A stretch of 64,000 nt of DNA from Saprospiraceae bacterium (lineage in GTDB: Bacteria; Bacteroidota; Bacteroidia; Chitinophagales; Saprospiraceae), in the NCBI GenBank assembly GCA_016717655.1, contig JADKFC010000011.1, positions 1-64,000 of the forward strand, read 5' to 3'. The translations under genes and the position numbers were made by a program. Position 1 is the stretch's first letter. Each line of letters starts with the position of its first letter. The notes beneath the pieces are model-generated. The model was given only the letters and a program-made list of their open reading frames with translations, ran no database searches and was not told where the DNA came from. Positions 19,579 through 31,055 of the stretch are shown here, in pieces.

Positions 19579-19938
19579 TCAGGCAATCAGTTCTACAAAA
19601 CTGTTTTCCAATTTTCCACCCAATTGAACGCCAATCTTTTCAATCTTAATTTTAACTTCTAACAGATGGGGCCATTCCTTTTTACAGGTATCTACGATAT
19701 CACATGCAACGGTTTCCAGTAATTTGCTCGATTGAGCCATGCGGCGATCTACTATTTGAAAAAGCACTTCATAGTTGATGGTGGTTTCAAGATCTTCTCT
19801 GGAGAAATAACTTTGGTCAAAGTCGACAGAGAGGGATACAGCAAAATGATGGCCGGCAGCTCTTTCGGCTGCATACACTCCATGGAAAGCATAGAATGTG
19901 GCTTTTTTAATACCTATTGAAAATTTGCCCATGTTCAA
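19579..19938 (-). CDS. folB: Dihydroneopterin aldolase FolB
   Basis: 119 residues, normal length. Family features: the N-terminal strand IGIKKATFYAFHGVYAAER (the Tyr-Ala-Phe-His-Gly region of the active site), ETTINYEVLFQIVDRRMAQ, SSKLLETVACDIVDTC with the conserved LLE, and a C-terminal strand VKIKIEKIG. It converts dihydroneopterin to 6-hydroxymethyl-dihydropterin in folate synthesis. The start could be the ATG at 19938 or the one at 19932. No other fol genes are nearby. Confidence 0.9.
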   Translation of the reverse strand: MNMGKFSIGIKKATFYAFHGVYAAERAAGHHFAVSLSVDFDQSYFSREDLETTINYEVLFQIVDRRMAQSSKLLETVACDIVDTCKKEWPHLLEVKIKIEKIGVQLGGKLENSFVELIA

Positions 19939-19986
19939 AAATAATGGCTAAAATAGGTAAAATTGGAATGAGGGCTGGGTAAGGGG

Positions 19987-20028
19987 CAAAAAAAAAGACC
20001 GCTCAAGGTGTCCTTGACACCGAGCAGT
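19987..20028 (-). terminator. Strong orphan intrinsic terminator, minus strand
   Basis: On the minus strand a long hairpin (outer arms GACTGCTC/GAGCGGTC with one mismatch, inner arms GGTGTC/GACACC, loop of 3 bases) is followed by nine T residues. It lies upstream of folB, and the nearest minus-strand gene feeding into it begins beyond 23 kb, past a converging 3-kb helicase gene. It may therefore end a short unannotated RNA within about 20028-20160. Confidence 0.7.
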
Positions 20029-20162
20029 CTCCGCTTGCTGATCTATTTACATCTTTATTTCAAAACGGGGTTGTATTTAAATCTGCATCAAATACATACC
20101 ATAGACGTAGAAAAACTTTATTTTGTTGCCTTGGTTTAATCATCTTAACACAATTTTAACGA

Positions 20163-23100
20163 ATGACTCCCTCCCTACGCGAGCAATTTGCCCAAAAATT
20201 TGATAGTGAATACCATCGTTTGAACGCCGCTCAAAAACATGCGGTTGACTGTATTTACGGGCCTGTCATGGTGGTAGCCGGTCCCGGCACAGGCAAGACG
20301 CAGATGCTGGCTTTGCGGGTTTGTAAAATTTTGGTAGAAACCGATGCCGATGCCTCCAACTTGTTGTGTTTGACCTTTACGGATGCCGGAACCGTTGCCA
20401 TGCGCAATCGTTTATTGGGCATTATGGGTCCGGATGCCAACAAGGTAGGGATCTACACCTTTCATGGCTTTTGCAACAAAATCATTCGTGAAAACCCCGA
20501 GTACTTTGGCGATTATTTCGACCTTCAAAACGCAGATGAGGTTGAATTGAGAGAGACCATAGCCGAGATGATGCAAGGCCTTCCACTGGACCATGTTTTG
20601 CGGCGCAATACAGGCAACCAGCTCTATGATTTAAAAAGATATGAGCGCGTATTTTCTGCCATGAAACAGGAAGAATGGAATGCTGAAATGATAGATCAAG
20701 CGTATAAGGCATATGCTGAACTTTTGCCCGGCATGGAAGAATTTCAATACAAGACCAATTATAAGGGCAGTAAAAAAGGGGATCCAAAGGTAGAGGCAAT
20801 CAAAACAGAGCTTAAAAAATATGATTTTGTAAGAAATGCGGCCCCACTGATTGAGGTTTACCAGCAATTGCTCCTAAAAAAAGAAAGGCTTGATTTTAAT
20901 GATTCCATACTCTGGGTTGTGCAGGCTTTGAAAAGCCATGAAGCCCTGAAACTCCGTTACCAGGAACAATATCAGTTTGTTTTGGCAGACGAGTACCAGG
21001 ATACCAACGGCGTACAAAACGACATTTTATTTTTGTTGAGCGACTACGATGATAAGCCCAATCTTTTTGTGGTGGGAGACGATGATCAGGCCATCTATCG
21101 CTTTCAAGGTGCCAACTTGCACAACATAACTACTTTTATAGAAAAATATGATCCCGAACTGGTTGTACTGGATGTCAATTATCGCAGTCGACAAAACCTG
21201 CTTGACAGCGCCTTGCAACTCATTGAAAACAACCAGGAGCGACTCAGTGGACTGAATAAAAAACTCAAGGCCGGGAGGACGTTTGAAGATGAGAATACGG
21301 CTGCGCAACCCACACTTAAATTGTTTAAAAGTCCCGGGGCCATGGAATTGGGACTGGTCCAGGAAATTGAAGCATTGAAAAAGGCAGGCGTCAACTACCG
21401 CGACATTGCGGTCATCTACAGAAATCACAAAGATGCCGAACCCCTCATCCAATACTATACCAAAGCCGGGATCCCCCTCAACGTCAAAAAGAGGATAGAC
21501 GTACTCCAACAGCCAGAGATCAAACGCATCTTACATTTGATGGAATTTGTTGAAGGTGAGATGAAATATCCCGATGCCAAAAAACATCTTTTGTTTGAAA
21601 TCATGCACTATGATTTTTGGGGTCTGGATGCTTTGGACATTGGTAAAATAGCCATTCATGCCGCTCGAAGTGCCAGAGATGAAAACGAAGGCAGCTTTTT
21701 GTGGAGGGACTTTTTGAGAGATGAGGCCGGTCTTCAGGCACTCGGCATTCAGAAGATCAAAGAAACCATGCATTGTGCAGCGGTGCTGGAACAGCTGATA
21801 GGAGCTGTGGTCAACCATACCTCTCAGGTGATGCTAGAAAAAATAATCACAGCAACGGGGATGATGGATCACATACTCAGGTCCGGCAACAGTACGTGGA
21901 GGCTTCAGTTGGTGAATCGATTTTTTGATTACGTAAAAGACCTCACCAGCAAGGCGGGAGAATTGAGTCTGGCCAATATTCTGCTTGCCATAGAGAAGAG
22001 ACAGGACTATGAAGTTGAGCTGGCTTACAACAGCATTGTCATTGCAGAAGACGGCATCAATTTTGTTTCTGCGCATGGCAGCAAAGGCTTGGAGTTTCCC
22101 TATGTTTTTATCCTCAATGCCACCAAAAAAAGTTGGTTGGATAAGCCCTCAGAGAATACAAAATTCCCTCCTACCCTATTCAGGAAGGCCGGAGACAGCA
22201 ATGATGAAGATGAGCGCCGATTGTTTTTTGTGGCCATGACCAGAGCCGAAAAATCGTTGACCATTCTTACTTCATTGGAGGATCAAAACGGAAAAAACCT
22301 CGATTTTCTTCCCTTTCTTTCAGAGTTGGGTTTCGACTTCCAGGGCATGGAAACACAGCTTTCTGATCAAAAAGCCTTGGACGTCTATTTGAGCAAGCGG
22401 CTCAGCGAAATTCGTTTCCAACCCAGCTTGATTGACCAACAGGCAATAGAAGCTGCCCTGACTCGACTAGAAATGAATGCTACGGGCGTTTCAAAATTTC
22501 TTCATTGCCCGGTAACCTTTTACTTTGAAAACATTTTGCGCGTACCCTCTGCCAGAAAACCGGCACCGGGCTATGGCAATGCAATCCACTTCGCATTGGA
22601 AAAATTTTTCCTTTACTGGAATGATCACAAAACCGATTCGGTTCCTCCTTTGGAAATATTACTTTCCTTTTTTGACCAGGGCATGGATAAATTCCGTTCC
22701 CATTTTACAGAATCAGAATTTACCTCCCACCATTTTGAAGGGAAGAAGGCCCTTACCTTGCATTATCAACAACAAAACAATCACTGGAATACACCGCGCC
22801 AGCACCGGGTAGAATTAAAAATCAAATCAGACTTCGAAGGCATTCCGATTACCGGCATCATTGACCGACTTTCGCAGTATGATGACCACTACGAAGTATA
22901 CGATTACAAAACCGGAAAATCGGATTCAGGAAAATTTACAAAGGCCAGTGAAGATGATATTGAGTTGGATAAAAATGGTGGAGACTATTGGCGGCAGGCC
23001 GTGTTCTATCGCCTGTTGACAGAACGACAAAATGAAGGAAAAGGACGTTTTGGAGGTGCTGTATTTCAATTCATCAGCGCCGATGAAGAAGATGCCAAAA

Positions 23101-23315
23101 TCAAAAATGTGGAAGTCACCAGCGAAGATATGCATCGGGTAGGCAATCAAATCAGGTATGTGTACAACAAGATCAAGGCCCATGATTTCGACAAGGCCTG
23201 CAACGATTGTCACTGGTGTCAATTTGTAGCCGAAGAAATGGGCATGGATGCAGTGGATGCTGACTACTCAGAAGAAGACCGCCCATTTAATGAGGTACAA
23301 AACGAGGAGTCTTAA
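20163..23315 (+). CDS. UvrD/Rep-type SF1 helicase fused to Fe-S PD-(D/E)xK nuclease
   Basis: 1,050 residues. Helicase: Walker A AGPGTGKTQML near residue 40, Walker B ADEYQDTN near 277, GDDDQAIYRFQGAN near 303, motif V/VI SAHGSKGLEFPYVF and RRLFFVAMTRAEKSL near 685. C-terminal RecB-like nuclease: FLHCPVTFYF near 780, ITGIIDRLSQY then DYKTGK near 915, and CNDCHWC near 1012. One Cys before the nuclease core plus three after it is the Fe-S staple seen in AddB/Cas4-type nucleases. It is probably a single-subunit DNA end-processing or repair enzyme. ATG start with an upstream A/T-rich gap. Confidence 0.88.
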   Translation: MTPSLREQFAQKFDSEYHRLNAAQKHAVDCIYGPVMVVAGPGTGKTQMLALRVCKILVETDADASNLLCLTFTDAGTVAMRNRLLGIMGPDANKVGIYTFHGFCNKIIRENPEYFGDYFDLQNADEVELRETIAEMMQGLPLDHVLRRNTGNQLYDLKRYERVFSAMKQEEWNAEMIDQAYKAYAELLPGMEEFQYKTNYKGSKKGDPKVEAIKTELKKYDFVRNAAPLIEVYQQLLLKKERLDFNDSILWVVQALKSHEALKLRYQEQYQFVLADEYQDTNGVQNDILFLLSDYDDKPNLFVVGDDDQAIYRFQGANLHNITTFIEKYDPELVVLDVNYRSRQNLLDSALQLIENNQERLSGLNKKLKAGRTFEDENTAAQPTLKLFKSPGAMELGLVQEIEALKKAGVNYRDIAVIYRNHKDAEPLIQYYTKAGIPLNVKKRIDVLQQPEIKRILHLMEFVEGEMKYPDAKKHLLFEIMHYDFWGLDALDIGKIAIHAARSARDENEGSFLWRDFLRDEAGLQALGIQKIKETMHCAAVLEQLIGAVVNHTSQVMLEKIITATGMMDHILRSGNSTWRLQLVNRFFDYVKDLTSKAGELSLANILLAIEKRQDYEVELAYNSIVIAEDGINFVSAHGSKGLEFPYVFILNATKKSWLDKPSENTKFPPTLFRKAGDSNDEDERRLFFVAMTRAEKSLTILTSLEDQNGKNLDFLPFLSELGFDFQGMETQLSDQKALDVYLSKRLSEIRFQPSLIDQQAIEAALTRLEMNATGVSKFLHCPVTFYFENILRVPSARKPAPGYGNAIHFALEKFFLYWNDHKTDSVPPLEILLSFFDQGMDKFRSHFTESEFTSHHFEGKKALTLHYQQQNNHWNTPRQHRVELKIKSDFEGIPITGIIDRLSQYDDHYEVYDYKTGKSDSGKFTKASEDDIELDKNGGDYWRQAVFYRLLTERQNEGKGRFGGAVFQFISADEEDAKIKNVEVTSEDMHRVGNQIRYVYNKIKAHDFDKACNDCHWCQFVAEEMGMDAVDADYSEEDRPFNEVQNEES

Positions 23316-23327
23316 GAGCTACAAAAT

Positions 23328-24107
23328 CTATTTTAAGCCAAAACTAATGTAATGGGCAGTGCAATAAATATTGCGCAGATAGGGAATGGCCAGGACTGCC
23401 TTTAATGGTTTAAAATTGAATTTGCGCACGTAGATGGGATTGATCAACCAGAAAGTTTCTTTGATTATCTGATAATTCAAATTGCGGATGATGGCGTGAA
23501 TTTTTTCTGAAATAATGCCCGTTTCCTTGATTTCACGCAGTTCTTTGATGGTAGCTTCACTTTCTCCCATCATTCTCAAAAATGCCAAATAAAGGCCCAT
23601 GGGTAAGAGGTGAAACCAGGGCAATTTGGATAACAGCTTACTCTTACAAATTTGTTGGTGGCCGCCAAAGGGCATCCACCAGGGGGGATAAGCAAAAAAC
23701 ACCTTGCCTCCGGGTTTTAAAAATTGTTTTAGTTTGGCCATAAATCTAGCCTGGTCCGGGATGTGTTCGATGACGTCTTTAAGAACGATGAGATCGAACT
23801 GAAATTTTGGATCCACAGCAGGGTCGATGTCATAGATATTGGCATTTACTATTTCTACCCTACCCCTGCTGACTTCATCCGACAAAAACGCATTGGCCAT
23901 CTCAACCCTGGTTGGTGAAAGTTCGATGCCCATGCCAGTGTGCCCCTGGTCAACGAAAGCCTTGAGTACACCTGCTTCGCCACAGCCCACCTCCAGCACA
24001 CGCAGGGAGGAAGAGGCCGGCAGTTCTAAAAAAGGAATGATGTATTGTGCCGTTACCCATCGTTGAATTTCAAAGTAACGGGATTTGTTTTCGTGAAAAT
24101 CGTACAT
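23328..24107 (-). CDS. Class I SAM-dependent methyltransferase
   Basis: 259 residues. SAM-binding motif I VLEVGCGEAGVLKAF near residue 38, motif II acidic GIELSPTRVEMA, motif IV DLIVLKDVIEHIPDQ, and KLKQFLKPGGKVFFAYPPWW. The substrate is unknown; the aromatic-rich region around AYPPWWMPFGGHQQI and the C-terminal hydrophobic part fit a small-molecule or lipid-linked glycan target. It lies tail to tail with the helicase gene and shares strand with porP/sprF. Confidence 0.85.
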   Translation of the reverse strand: MYDFHENKSRYFEIQRWVTAQYIIPFLELPASSSLRVLEVGCGEAGVLKAFVDQGHTGMGIELSPTRVEMANAFLSDEVSRGRVEIVNANIYDIDPAVDPKFQFDLIVLKDVIEHIPDQARFMAKLKQFLKPGGKVFFAYPPWWMPFGGHQQICKSKLLSKLPWFHLLPMGLYLAFLRMMGESEATIKELREIKETGIISEKIHAIIRNLNYQIIKETFWLINPIYVRKFNFKPLKAVLAIPYLRNIYCTAHYISFGLK

Positions 24108-24124
24108 AAAAAGTTGTTAAGCCA

Positions 24125-25060
24125 TCAATCCATATCAAACTCGTACCTGACAAAGAGTTCGAAGCCCGGACCGAAGTCCTGAATAGCAGAAGTAATGCCC
24201 ATATTGGCAAGGACACCCAATCTTAATTTTGCATCTTTATTGCCGAAGTCATCAAAAATAACTCCTCCTTGCAGATTGATGTCATTTACGGTGCTGTAAC
24301 CAAGCCCTGCCCAAAAACGATCTCTCATTTCATATTTAGCTCCAACCAATAGATTGATCAATTCAGGATTGACATAGTTTAAAGAAAAACTGGGTTCAAA
24401 ATAACCTGAGGTGCTGTACAATCTGGTGCCAAAATCGAGGACCATGTGGGCATATCTTTTTTGGTTCAAATTGTTGATCAGCACATTGGCTTCGTATGCC
24501 TGGAGATAAGAAAAGCCGATAAAAAAAGTATTGTCTGCCCTATAAGCCCTGTTGTCCGAAATGTAATAAAAACCGGCGCCCACTGAAGGGAAAAAACCGG
24601 AACTTCCTGTTTTGCCCAACGAGGGATCATCAGTTTGATTGACGATGGCATTGGTGGTATTGTAGCTGTAATTTTGGCCACCCGCCGTGATGCCCAATGA
24701 CAACTGACTGTCATCGCCCAGGGCATCGATCAGTTTGTAGGCATAATTTAACTGCAGACCGATTTTGCTGACGGGTCCTGTTTTGTCAAATACCAAAGCA
24801 CCACCGGCACTCATGTTATAATCCACAAAGGGCATTTGATAGTTGAGGAAGCCTGTAGTGGGAGCTCCTTTGAAGCCCAGCCACTGTTGCCTCACAAAAA
24901 CATCGATATTCATGGTAGTACCTGTTGCTGTGGCAGCAGGGTTCCAAAAAGTTCTGGCTTCTCCCAGCTGTGACAGGTAGGGAAGTTGTTGGGCTTGCAG
25001 GGCTGAAAAACAGCAAATATTTATCAGGATTAAAATTTGTATGGATTTCATTTCTTTCAA
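24125..25060 (-). CDS. PorP/SprF-family type IX secretion membrane protein
   Basis: 311 residues. A signal peptide is followed by QQLPYLSQLGEARTFWNPAAT, the typical PorP/SprF beginning (Q-x-P-x-x-S-Q ... NPAA), then GFKGAPTTGFLNYQMPF, GGALVFDKTGPVSKIGLQLNY and regular beta strands ending FELFVRYEFD. These outer membrane barrels work with a T9SS type B substrate encoded next to them, here the giant metalloprotease immediately upstream on the same strand (16-base gap). Confidence 0.87.
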   Translation of the reverse strand: MKEMKSIQILILINICCFSALQAQQLPYLSQLGEARTFWNPAATATGTTMNIDVFVRQQWLGFKGAPTTGFLNYQMPFVDYNMSAGGALVFDKTGPVSKIGLQLNYAYKLIDALGDDSQLSLGITAGGQNYSYNTTNAIVNQTDDPSLGKTGSSGFFPSVGAGFYYISDNRAYRADNTFFIGFSYLQAYEANVLINNLNQKRYAHMVLDFGTRLYSTSGYFEPSFSLNYVNPELINLLVGAKYEMRDRFWAGLGYSTVNDINLQGGVIFDDFGNKDAKLRLGVLANMGITSAIQDFGPGFELFVRYEFDMD

Positions 25061-25076
25061 TTGATCGATTCAAATA

Positions 25077-28000
25077 TTATTTTTCTCTTACGATGGTCAA
25101 TGCAGATTTGAATACAAGGTCTTCAAATTTCAGCACGTAGTAGTAAGTATCCGGCGGCAATTCTTCACCATTTCTGCTGCCATCAAATCTTTCACCATCC
25201 GTTTGGTATCGGAGTTTTTCATACACAATGCTGCCCCATCGGTTGTAAATGATCAGGCTGTTGTCAGGAAAGGCCTCCAGGCCAATGAATTCAAGATTGT
25301 CATTGAAACCATCTGCAGTGGGTGTAATAGCATCCACCGGTTTGAGAAGGCTCAATGGATCCTCAATGATACATACACTTACCGAATCGGTTTGAATACA
25401 ACCATTTACATCTTTGATGGCCACTACATAGGTGGTGGGCTCTTCCGGCTGAACGACCGGTGATGATGTATTGGCGCCGCTTACAATGGAAGCATCGGCC
25501 TCCCAGGTATAGAAGGCTCCTCCGGTAGCTTTTAACTTGATGGTTCTGCCTAAGATTACACACGTATCGCCTCCAGCACTGACAGCGGGTAATGGGAATA
25601 ATTTGATTTCTCTGGCCGCAGTATCTCTGTTTCCGGGACAATCATCACCTGCAATTACCTTGAAGGTGGCGGTTGAAGATGGAAATACGATTATTTTATC
25701 CGGACTTATTAAATCAAAACTTCCCTGTGGTCCTTCCCACGTGTAGGTAAGTCCTCCTGTGGCGGTAAGGGTTACGCTGTCTCCTCCACAGATACCGGGA
25801 GCAGATGCAGCCAGGTTGACCTTCACTACCGGTCTGTTGGTGATAACAATGGTATCTTTTGCCGTACAACCAAAAGTATTGGTCACAATGAGGTTGAGGT
25901 AGTAGTGCCGGCAATTCCATTGTTTTTAATGGTTATTTTTGGCTTTCTGCCCCATTTGACCAATCATAAGTTGAACCGGCATTGCCAGCATCCAGTACAA
26001 TCGAGTCATTGGGACACAGGGTTTTGTCTGCCCCCAGGCCAACAATAGGCAAGGCTCTTTCTGTCACCACAATGGTATCCGTTCGCGGACATGCACCATT
26101 GAAGGTGGCCTCCAGCACGTAAGTACCTGCTTTGTTTATGACATAGGTAAGAGAAGTGGCTCCTGCAATGGCCTGGTTGTTTTGCAACCAACGGAAGGTA
26201 TTGCCATTGCTCTGACCGGTTATGTTGAGTGATTGGCCTTTGCAATATTCACCTGTTGCCGGTATCAATACACTGGGTCTGGCACTGAAGGTCACAATTG
26301 CATTGTCTGACGACTTACAGCCTTTTTGGGTTTCTACCTCCAGAGTGTAAGTACCTGCTGAGGTAGGACTGTATGACTTAGTATTGGCAACTACCGCATT
26401 GCCCAATTTCCAGGTATATTTAAAGGCTGTAACGTTTGATGTAATGGTTATGGGTGTGCCTTCACAGGCTGTAGTATCTCTGATGTTTACTGAAAGTACC
26501 GGATTGACAATGGCAGTGGCAACTTCTTCCACTGTACATTCGCTTCCACCCCTACGCTGCCTGTTGCCTTGATGGTATAGGTACCTGCCTGGGTTATGGC
26601 CAGGATTTTTCCTGTTTGTCCGGCAATGACCTGACCATTGCGCAACCACTCAATTTTGGTAGCCGTAGTGGTAGCCTCCAGATTGTAAGTTTCGCCTTGA
26701 CAGATCTCAATGTTGACATCGCTCAATGCAACACTGGGTCCTGGCTTGAAGTCCACATCAATAAAATCAATATTTGAGCAATTATTTGCATCCGTAACCT
26801 GAAGTGAATAGGTGCCGGGATTACTAACATCGATGCTTTGCCCACCTGTGATGGCAGTGCCATTAAAAAACCACTGGTATTGGTAATTATTGCCTGTTGG
26901 GCCCGTTAATGGCACGTCACTGTTGATACAGCCTACTTTGTCAGCGCCCAAATTGACCACAGGCAGTAGGTTTCTGGTGACGGTCAAAGAGTCAGCCACC
27001 TTACAACCGATGTCGTTGGAAGCAACAATTTTATACTTACCCGGCTGATTGGTCACAAAAGAAAGATCGATGGCTGAGTATGGAACACCGTCTTTAAACC
27101 ACTCAAAAATCTGGCTTGAAGAGGTGGCATTGATGGTGACATCTTTGCCCTCACAAAAAGTAAGATTACCCCCTGCATCCACTGTAGGAAGCGCAAATAC
27201 ATTTACGTTTACAATATCTTCGTTGGTGCAGCCATTGGGAAACATAACCACCACTTTATAAACACCATCGGTGCTTACATTAATGGTTTTTCCTGTTTGA
27301 TTGGGGATGGCTACATTGTCTAAAAACCAGGTAATATTTCCGTTATCATTGATGCTTAAGGTAGTAGATTGGCCTTCACAAATGTTTTTGTCGTTGCCCA
27401 AATTGGGTTGGGGAGATGGGTTAACAGCAATGTTTATTTCGTCGGTGACCTGACAAGCGGCAGAATTTCCTGCTTTAACAGAAAAGACTCCGGCAGTATC
27501 CAGGGTTATGTTTTTTTGAGGTCCTGATTGGATCAAGACTCCGTCTTTGTACCATTCCAGGAACGAAGCCGTGGTATTGGCGATCAGCAGATAATCAACG
27601 CCATCACAAATGGTGAGGTCAGCGGGCAAGGTTACTGTTGGTGTAGGTTCAAAGATGGCTTCAAAATCTTTGGACTTGACACAGCCAGTGGGGCTGGTCA
27701 CTTTTTACCGTATAGGTGCCCGGTGAGTTGAGTGTCACAGAGGCCGTTGATCCTATAATAGTGCCATTGGAAGCCTTCCACTCGTAGGTACCCAAGCCGT
27801 CATTGGCTTCGACTGTTAGAGGCTGGCCTTCGCACCCCCTTTCGATGTCATCCACTCCGATATCAAATGGGCAACAGTTTTCAGGATGGTTGATGTTGAT
27901 GGTGTATCGGCAATTGGCTTCTTCGCGGAAATAGGCATCTAAAAAGGTGGTTGATCCGTTGGCATTGCCTGTAAAGACGATGGTCTGCGGGCTGCTTGTT

Positions 28001-30850
28001 ATAGCATATATATTATTGCCAATCACGATACTGTCGCCAGCAGCTGTGGAATAGGTAAGGACAATTTCCTGGGTAAAAGAGTTATCCAGTGGATTGCAGG
28101 GTGTTTGTTGTCCCAGGATAGCAGACTCAAGAGAGCAGGATCCTTTGATTTCCAATTGGAAACTATTGAAACTAGGTAAAAAACAATCTCCCTGGATGTA
28201 AAACTCATTAAACTTCTGGCCTACATAATTTTGTAAGTCTGTGATATTAGGAGGCGTGGTGCCAGCACTTTTGAACGTAACCCCATAGATGGTATAGGTA
28301 CCCGGGCCCAAGGCTCTAAAATCTGCAGCAGAGGAGACAAGGGCAATGATGTTGTTGGAATTCCGCACTGCCATATAGGTGATGCCAAAATCAGCATTCG
28401 GTGTGGTGGGTTCTTCCATGATAATGCCCGGACCCGAGAATGAGGGTACGCGGGTGTTTATAGGCTTGGTACCATAGTTAAAGAAAAGCATCCTGTATTT
28501 TGTACATTCCTCCAGGTTGGCGGAAAAGACGGTGCTAGCAGAAACTCCCTGAGGGCCGGCATCGGTGCCTGAAGAAGAGATGAAAGCATTACAAGGACTG
28601 TTTTCATTGTAAGTAGCATTGTTGACAATGGTAACAAAACCAAAGCCATCATTGAAGTCGTACTCAACATTGAAAGTATAAGTACCCGATTCAGAAACCG
28701 AAAAAATCGTAGAGTTGTAAAGGGTATTGCCTTTGTTTATACAACCAACACCTGAAGTATTATAAATAGGGCTTGGACCGGACGGGCTAGATGTTGTAAT
28801 TCTTTTTGAAAAAGTAGTTACACGACTGCCCACAAAATTGGATAGCGCCAGGTCGAGAGCAGGGTCTCCTTTGTCATAACTTAAATCATCATTGGGACAA
28901 ATGATGCTTTGGGGTGCAGAGCAAGCGCTTTGTATCCTAAAATTGGTATTGGATATATCATAAAACTGAAAACAATCATAGTCAGTACATCCCACTTTAA
29001 TTCTGGCCGTAGTTGAATTGTTGACAAAGCCAGGTATGGATAAGTTGGCTGTACCTGCGCTATAGGCAATATCAGTGGCCAATGGGACCGGAAATGTCAA
29101 ACCGCCATCGGTAGAAAGATAGATGGAGGCATTGTTGCAAAGGGCATCAGAGCCATTGGTGGCCCATGTTACCGTAATATTTTGACCTGCCGTCAGGTTT
29201 TCATTGGTATTGGGATAGGTGACGGTCAGTGGACCTGTAGTTGCCACCTGTATTTCGATGTCTTCGTATGAAATACCGCCTCCGGTTTCTTTATTGTCCC
29301 TTACAGAAAAACCAAAATTAATATTTCGGTCGATGGTAGGAAGGGCCTGGAAGGGATCAGAATTGTTACCTCCTGCTACTGTAACGATGTCTGGGAAATA
29401 CCTTTCGTTGGAAGTAGAGGGTGGGAAGTTTTTAAACAAGGGTGTTGTTCTTTTTGCCCCTGCAGCTGCTCCGATGTTTCCCTGGGTTGGGCTGCCGGCA
29501 CCATCTTCATCAAATTGCTCCCAGGCATAGTAAATAACGTCACCATCATCATCGGTTCCATTCCCTTTGAGGTAAAATGGGGTGTTTTTGGGCATCTCAT
29601 AAATTGCGCCACACGGATTGGCTTCTGTATCCGGACTGTGGTTGGCGGAGGTTGTTGTTACCGGGCAGGTAGGTACCTCATCCAAAAGATAAAACAACAT
29701 CTCGAGGGTACTTACATAGTGAAAGTAGTTATCCGCTTCTCCATTGGAAGGTACGTTGTTGTTGGTTTGACAGAGGCCGTTGTAAGACATGATGGTTGTA
29801 CCACTGCCTATTTCTACAGCTGTCTCTTCACTTATGGCATCCGTACAGGAGTCGCCGGTTCCGTTAAAGGTATGCTGCATGCCAAACTGGTGTCCTACTT
29901 CATGGGCAAACAGAGAAAGCCAGCCATACCCAGAATTGCTATAAGCTCCACTCCAGGCACTTGCCTTATTGGAGTTGACCACCTGAAGTGAAATTATCGC
30001 ACACTGATTTCAATTGGGCCAAGCCACCGTTGCTCCAGCCATCTCCATCTTCATGGGTGTGTAAGACATGACCGATATCAAATAAGTTGCTGTTAAATCT
30101 TTTGGGTACCTCGATACCCGCTTGCTGTGTTCTGCCCATGGCTCCCATCTGGGTATCAGGGGTAAAGGGGTCGGTAGCTGCATTGTTAAAGGCAAAGGCA
30201 CCGGTCAATCTAAAGGTAATGCTGTATTGTTTGTTGTAAATAGCGCTGATCCCATTGACGGACGCTGTGATAGCGGCGTTGGCGGCAGCGGCTGAATTGC
30301 CATTTTTTGCATAAAATTCACCGGTGGCAACGATGGCCATGCGGTATTCTTGTTTGGTGACCAGGTCGCCACGCTTACTTTTCACCACCCTGCTAAGGTC
30401 TGCCAGGTCGTAGCTTTCACCATCATGATCGGTTTTGCAAAATCCCATTGGCACCGTTTTTTTACCAAATTCGACCTTGTGGTAGCCCAAGCCCTGGTTA
30501 AAATCAGGTGCGATGGTAACCGTTTTCCCCTCTCTGGTGTAACTTGCCCACAGTCCTCCCGGAAAATAGGTGAAAGCACCGATGAGTTCCCCGTTGCTGA
30601 CCACATCATAGGTGGCAAGACCGGGGTTTTCTTTTTTAACATCCTCAGAGAGGACGTTATTGGGAACAACCTCAAACTGCATCCATGGATCCGAGCCCAG
30701 TGAGATGGTTTGAATTTGGGATCTTGTCGCCAATTTAGTGGATACCTGATCCAGGCGAACAAAAAAAGTGGGGGTTTCTGACTGTGTAAGTTGGCTGAAT
30801 GCGGGTGTAAAATAAGTGAGACAAATCAACCAGAAAAAGAATCTTTTCAT
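25077..30850 (-). CDS. Giant secreted metalloprotease with Ig-like repeats and T9SS type B sorting domain (four frameshifts)
   Basis: Five frames read as one protein of about 1,920 residues. Signal MKRFFFWLICLTYFTPAFS, propeptide-like region, then a reprolysin/metzincin catalytic domain with FAHEVGHQFGMQHTF (HExxHxxGxxH zinc site, coded near 29876-29911). Next come fibronectin/Ig-like modules, a bacterial pre-peptidase-type C-rich region, about twelve ~90-residue Ig-like modules (repeated GxYxVxA endings), and a CHU_C domain (PTADGFNDNLEFIGLEAF, IYNRWGSIVYEK) for T9SS type B export. Breaks lie near 29975, 27690, 26550 and 25900; the one near 27690 is repaired by removing one A from AAAAA. It is likely a cell-surface or secreted protease. 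Confidence 0.82.
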
Positions 30851-31055
30851 TATGCTCAAAAATTGGTTTAAAGGCACAAGGTACAAAAAAAATCATGGCA
30901 AAAATAAAGTCTGACAAATTCCAAAACAATAAAATTATCAACGCATTAAAACAAATAGCAACATATATAACATTGTTTAACAACAATTAATACAATATAA
31001 TTTTACTTAATATTATGAATATTTGCCCTTTTTTCCACAGAATTTTCTATAATTT
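30851..31055. other. A/T-rich intergenic region between protease gene and tRNA array
   Basis: Very A/T-rich and without a credible ORF. It must hold the promoter of the minus-strand protease gene and, at its right edge, the promoter of the tRNA array. Confidence 0.6.
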
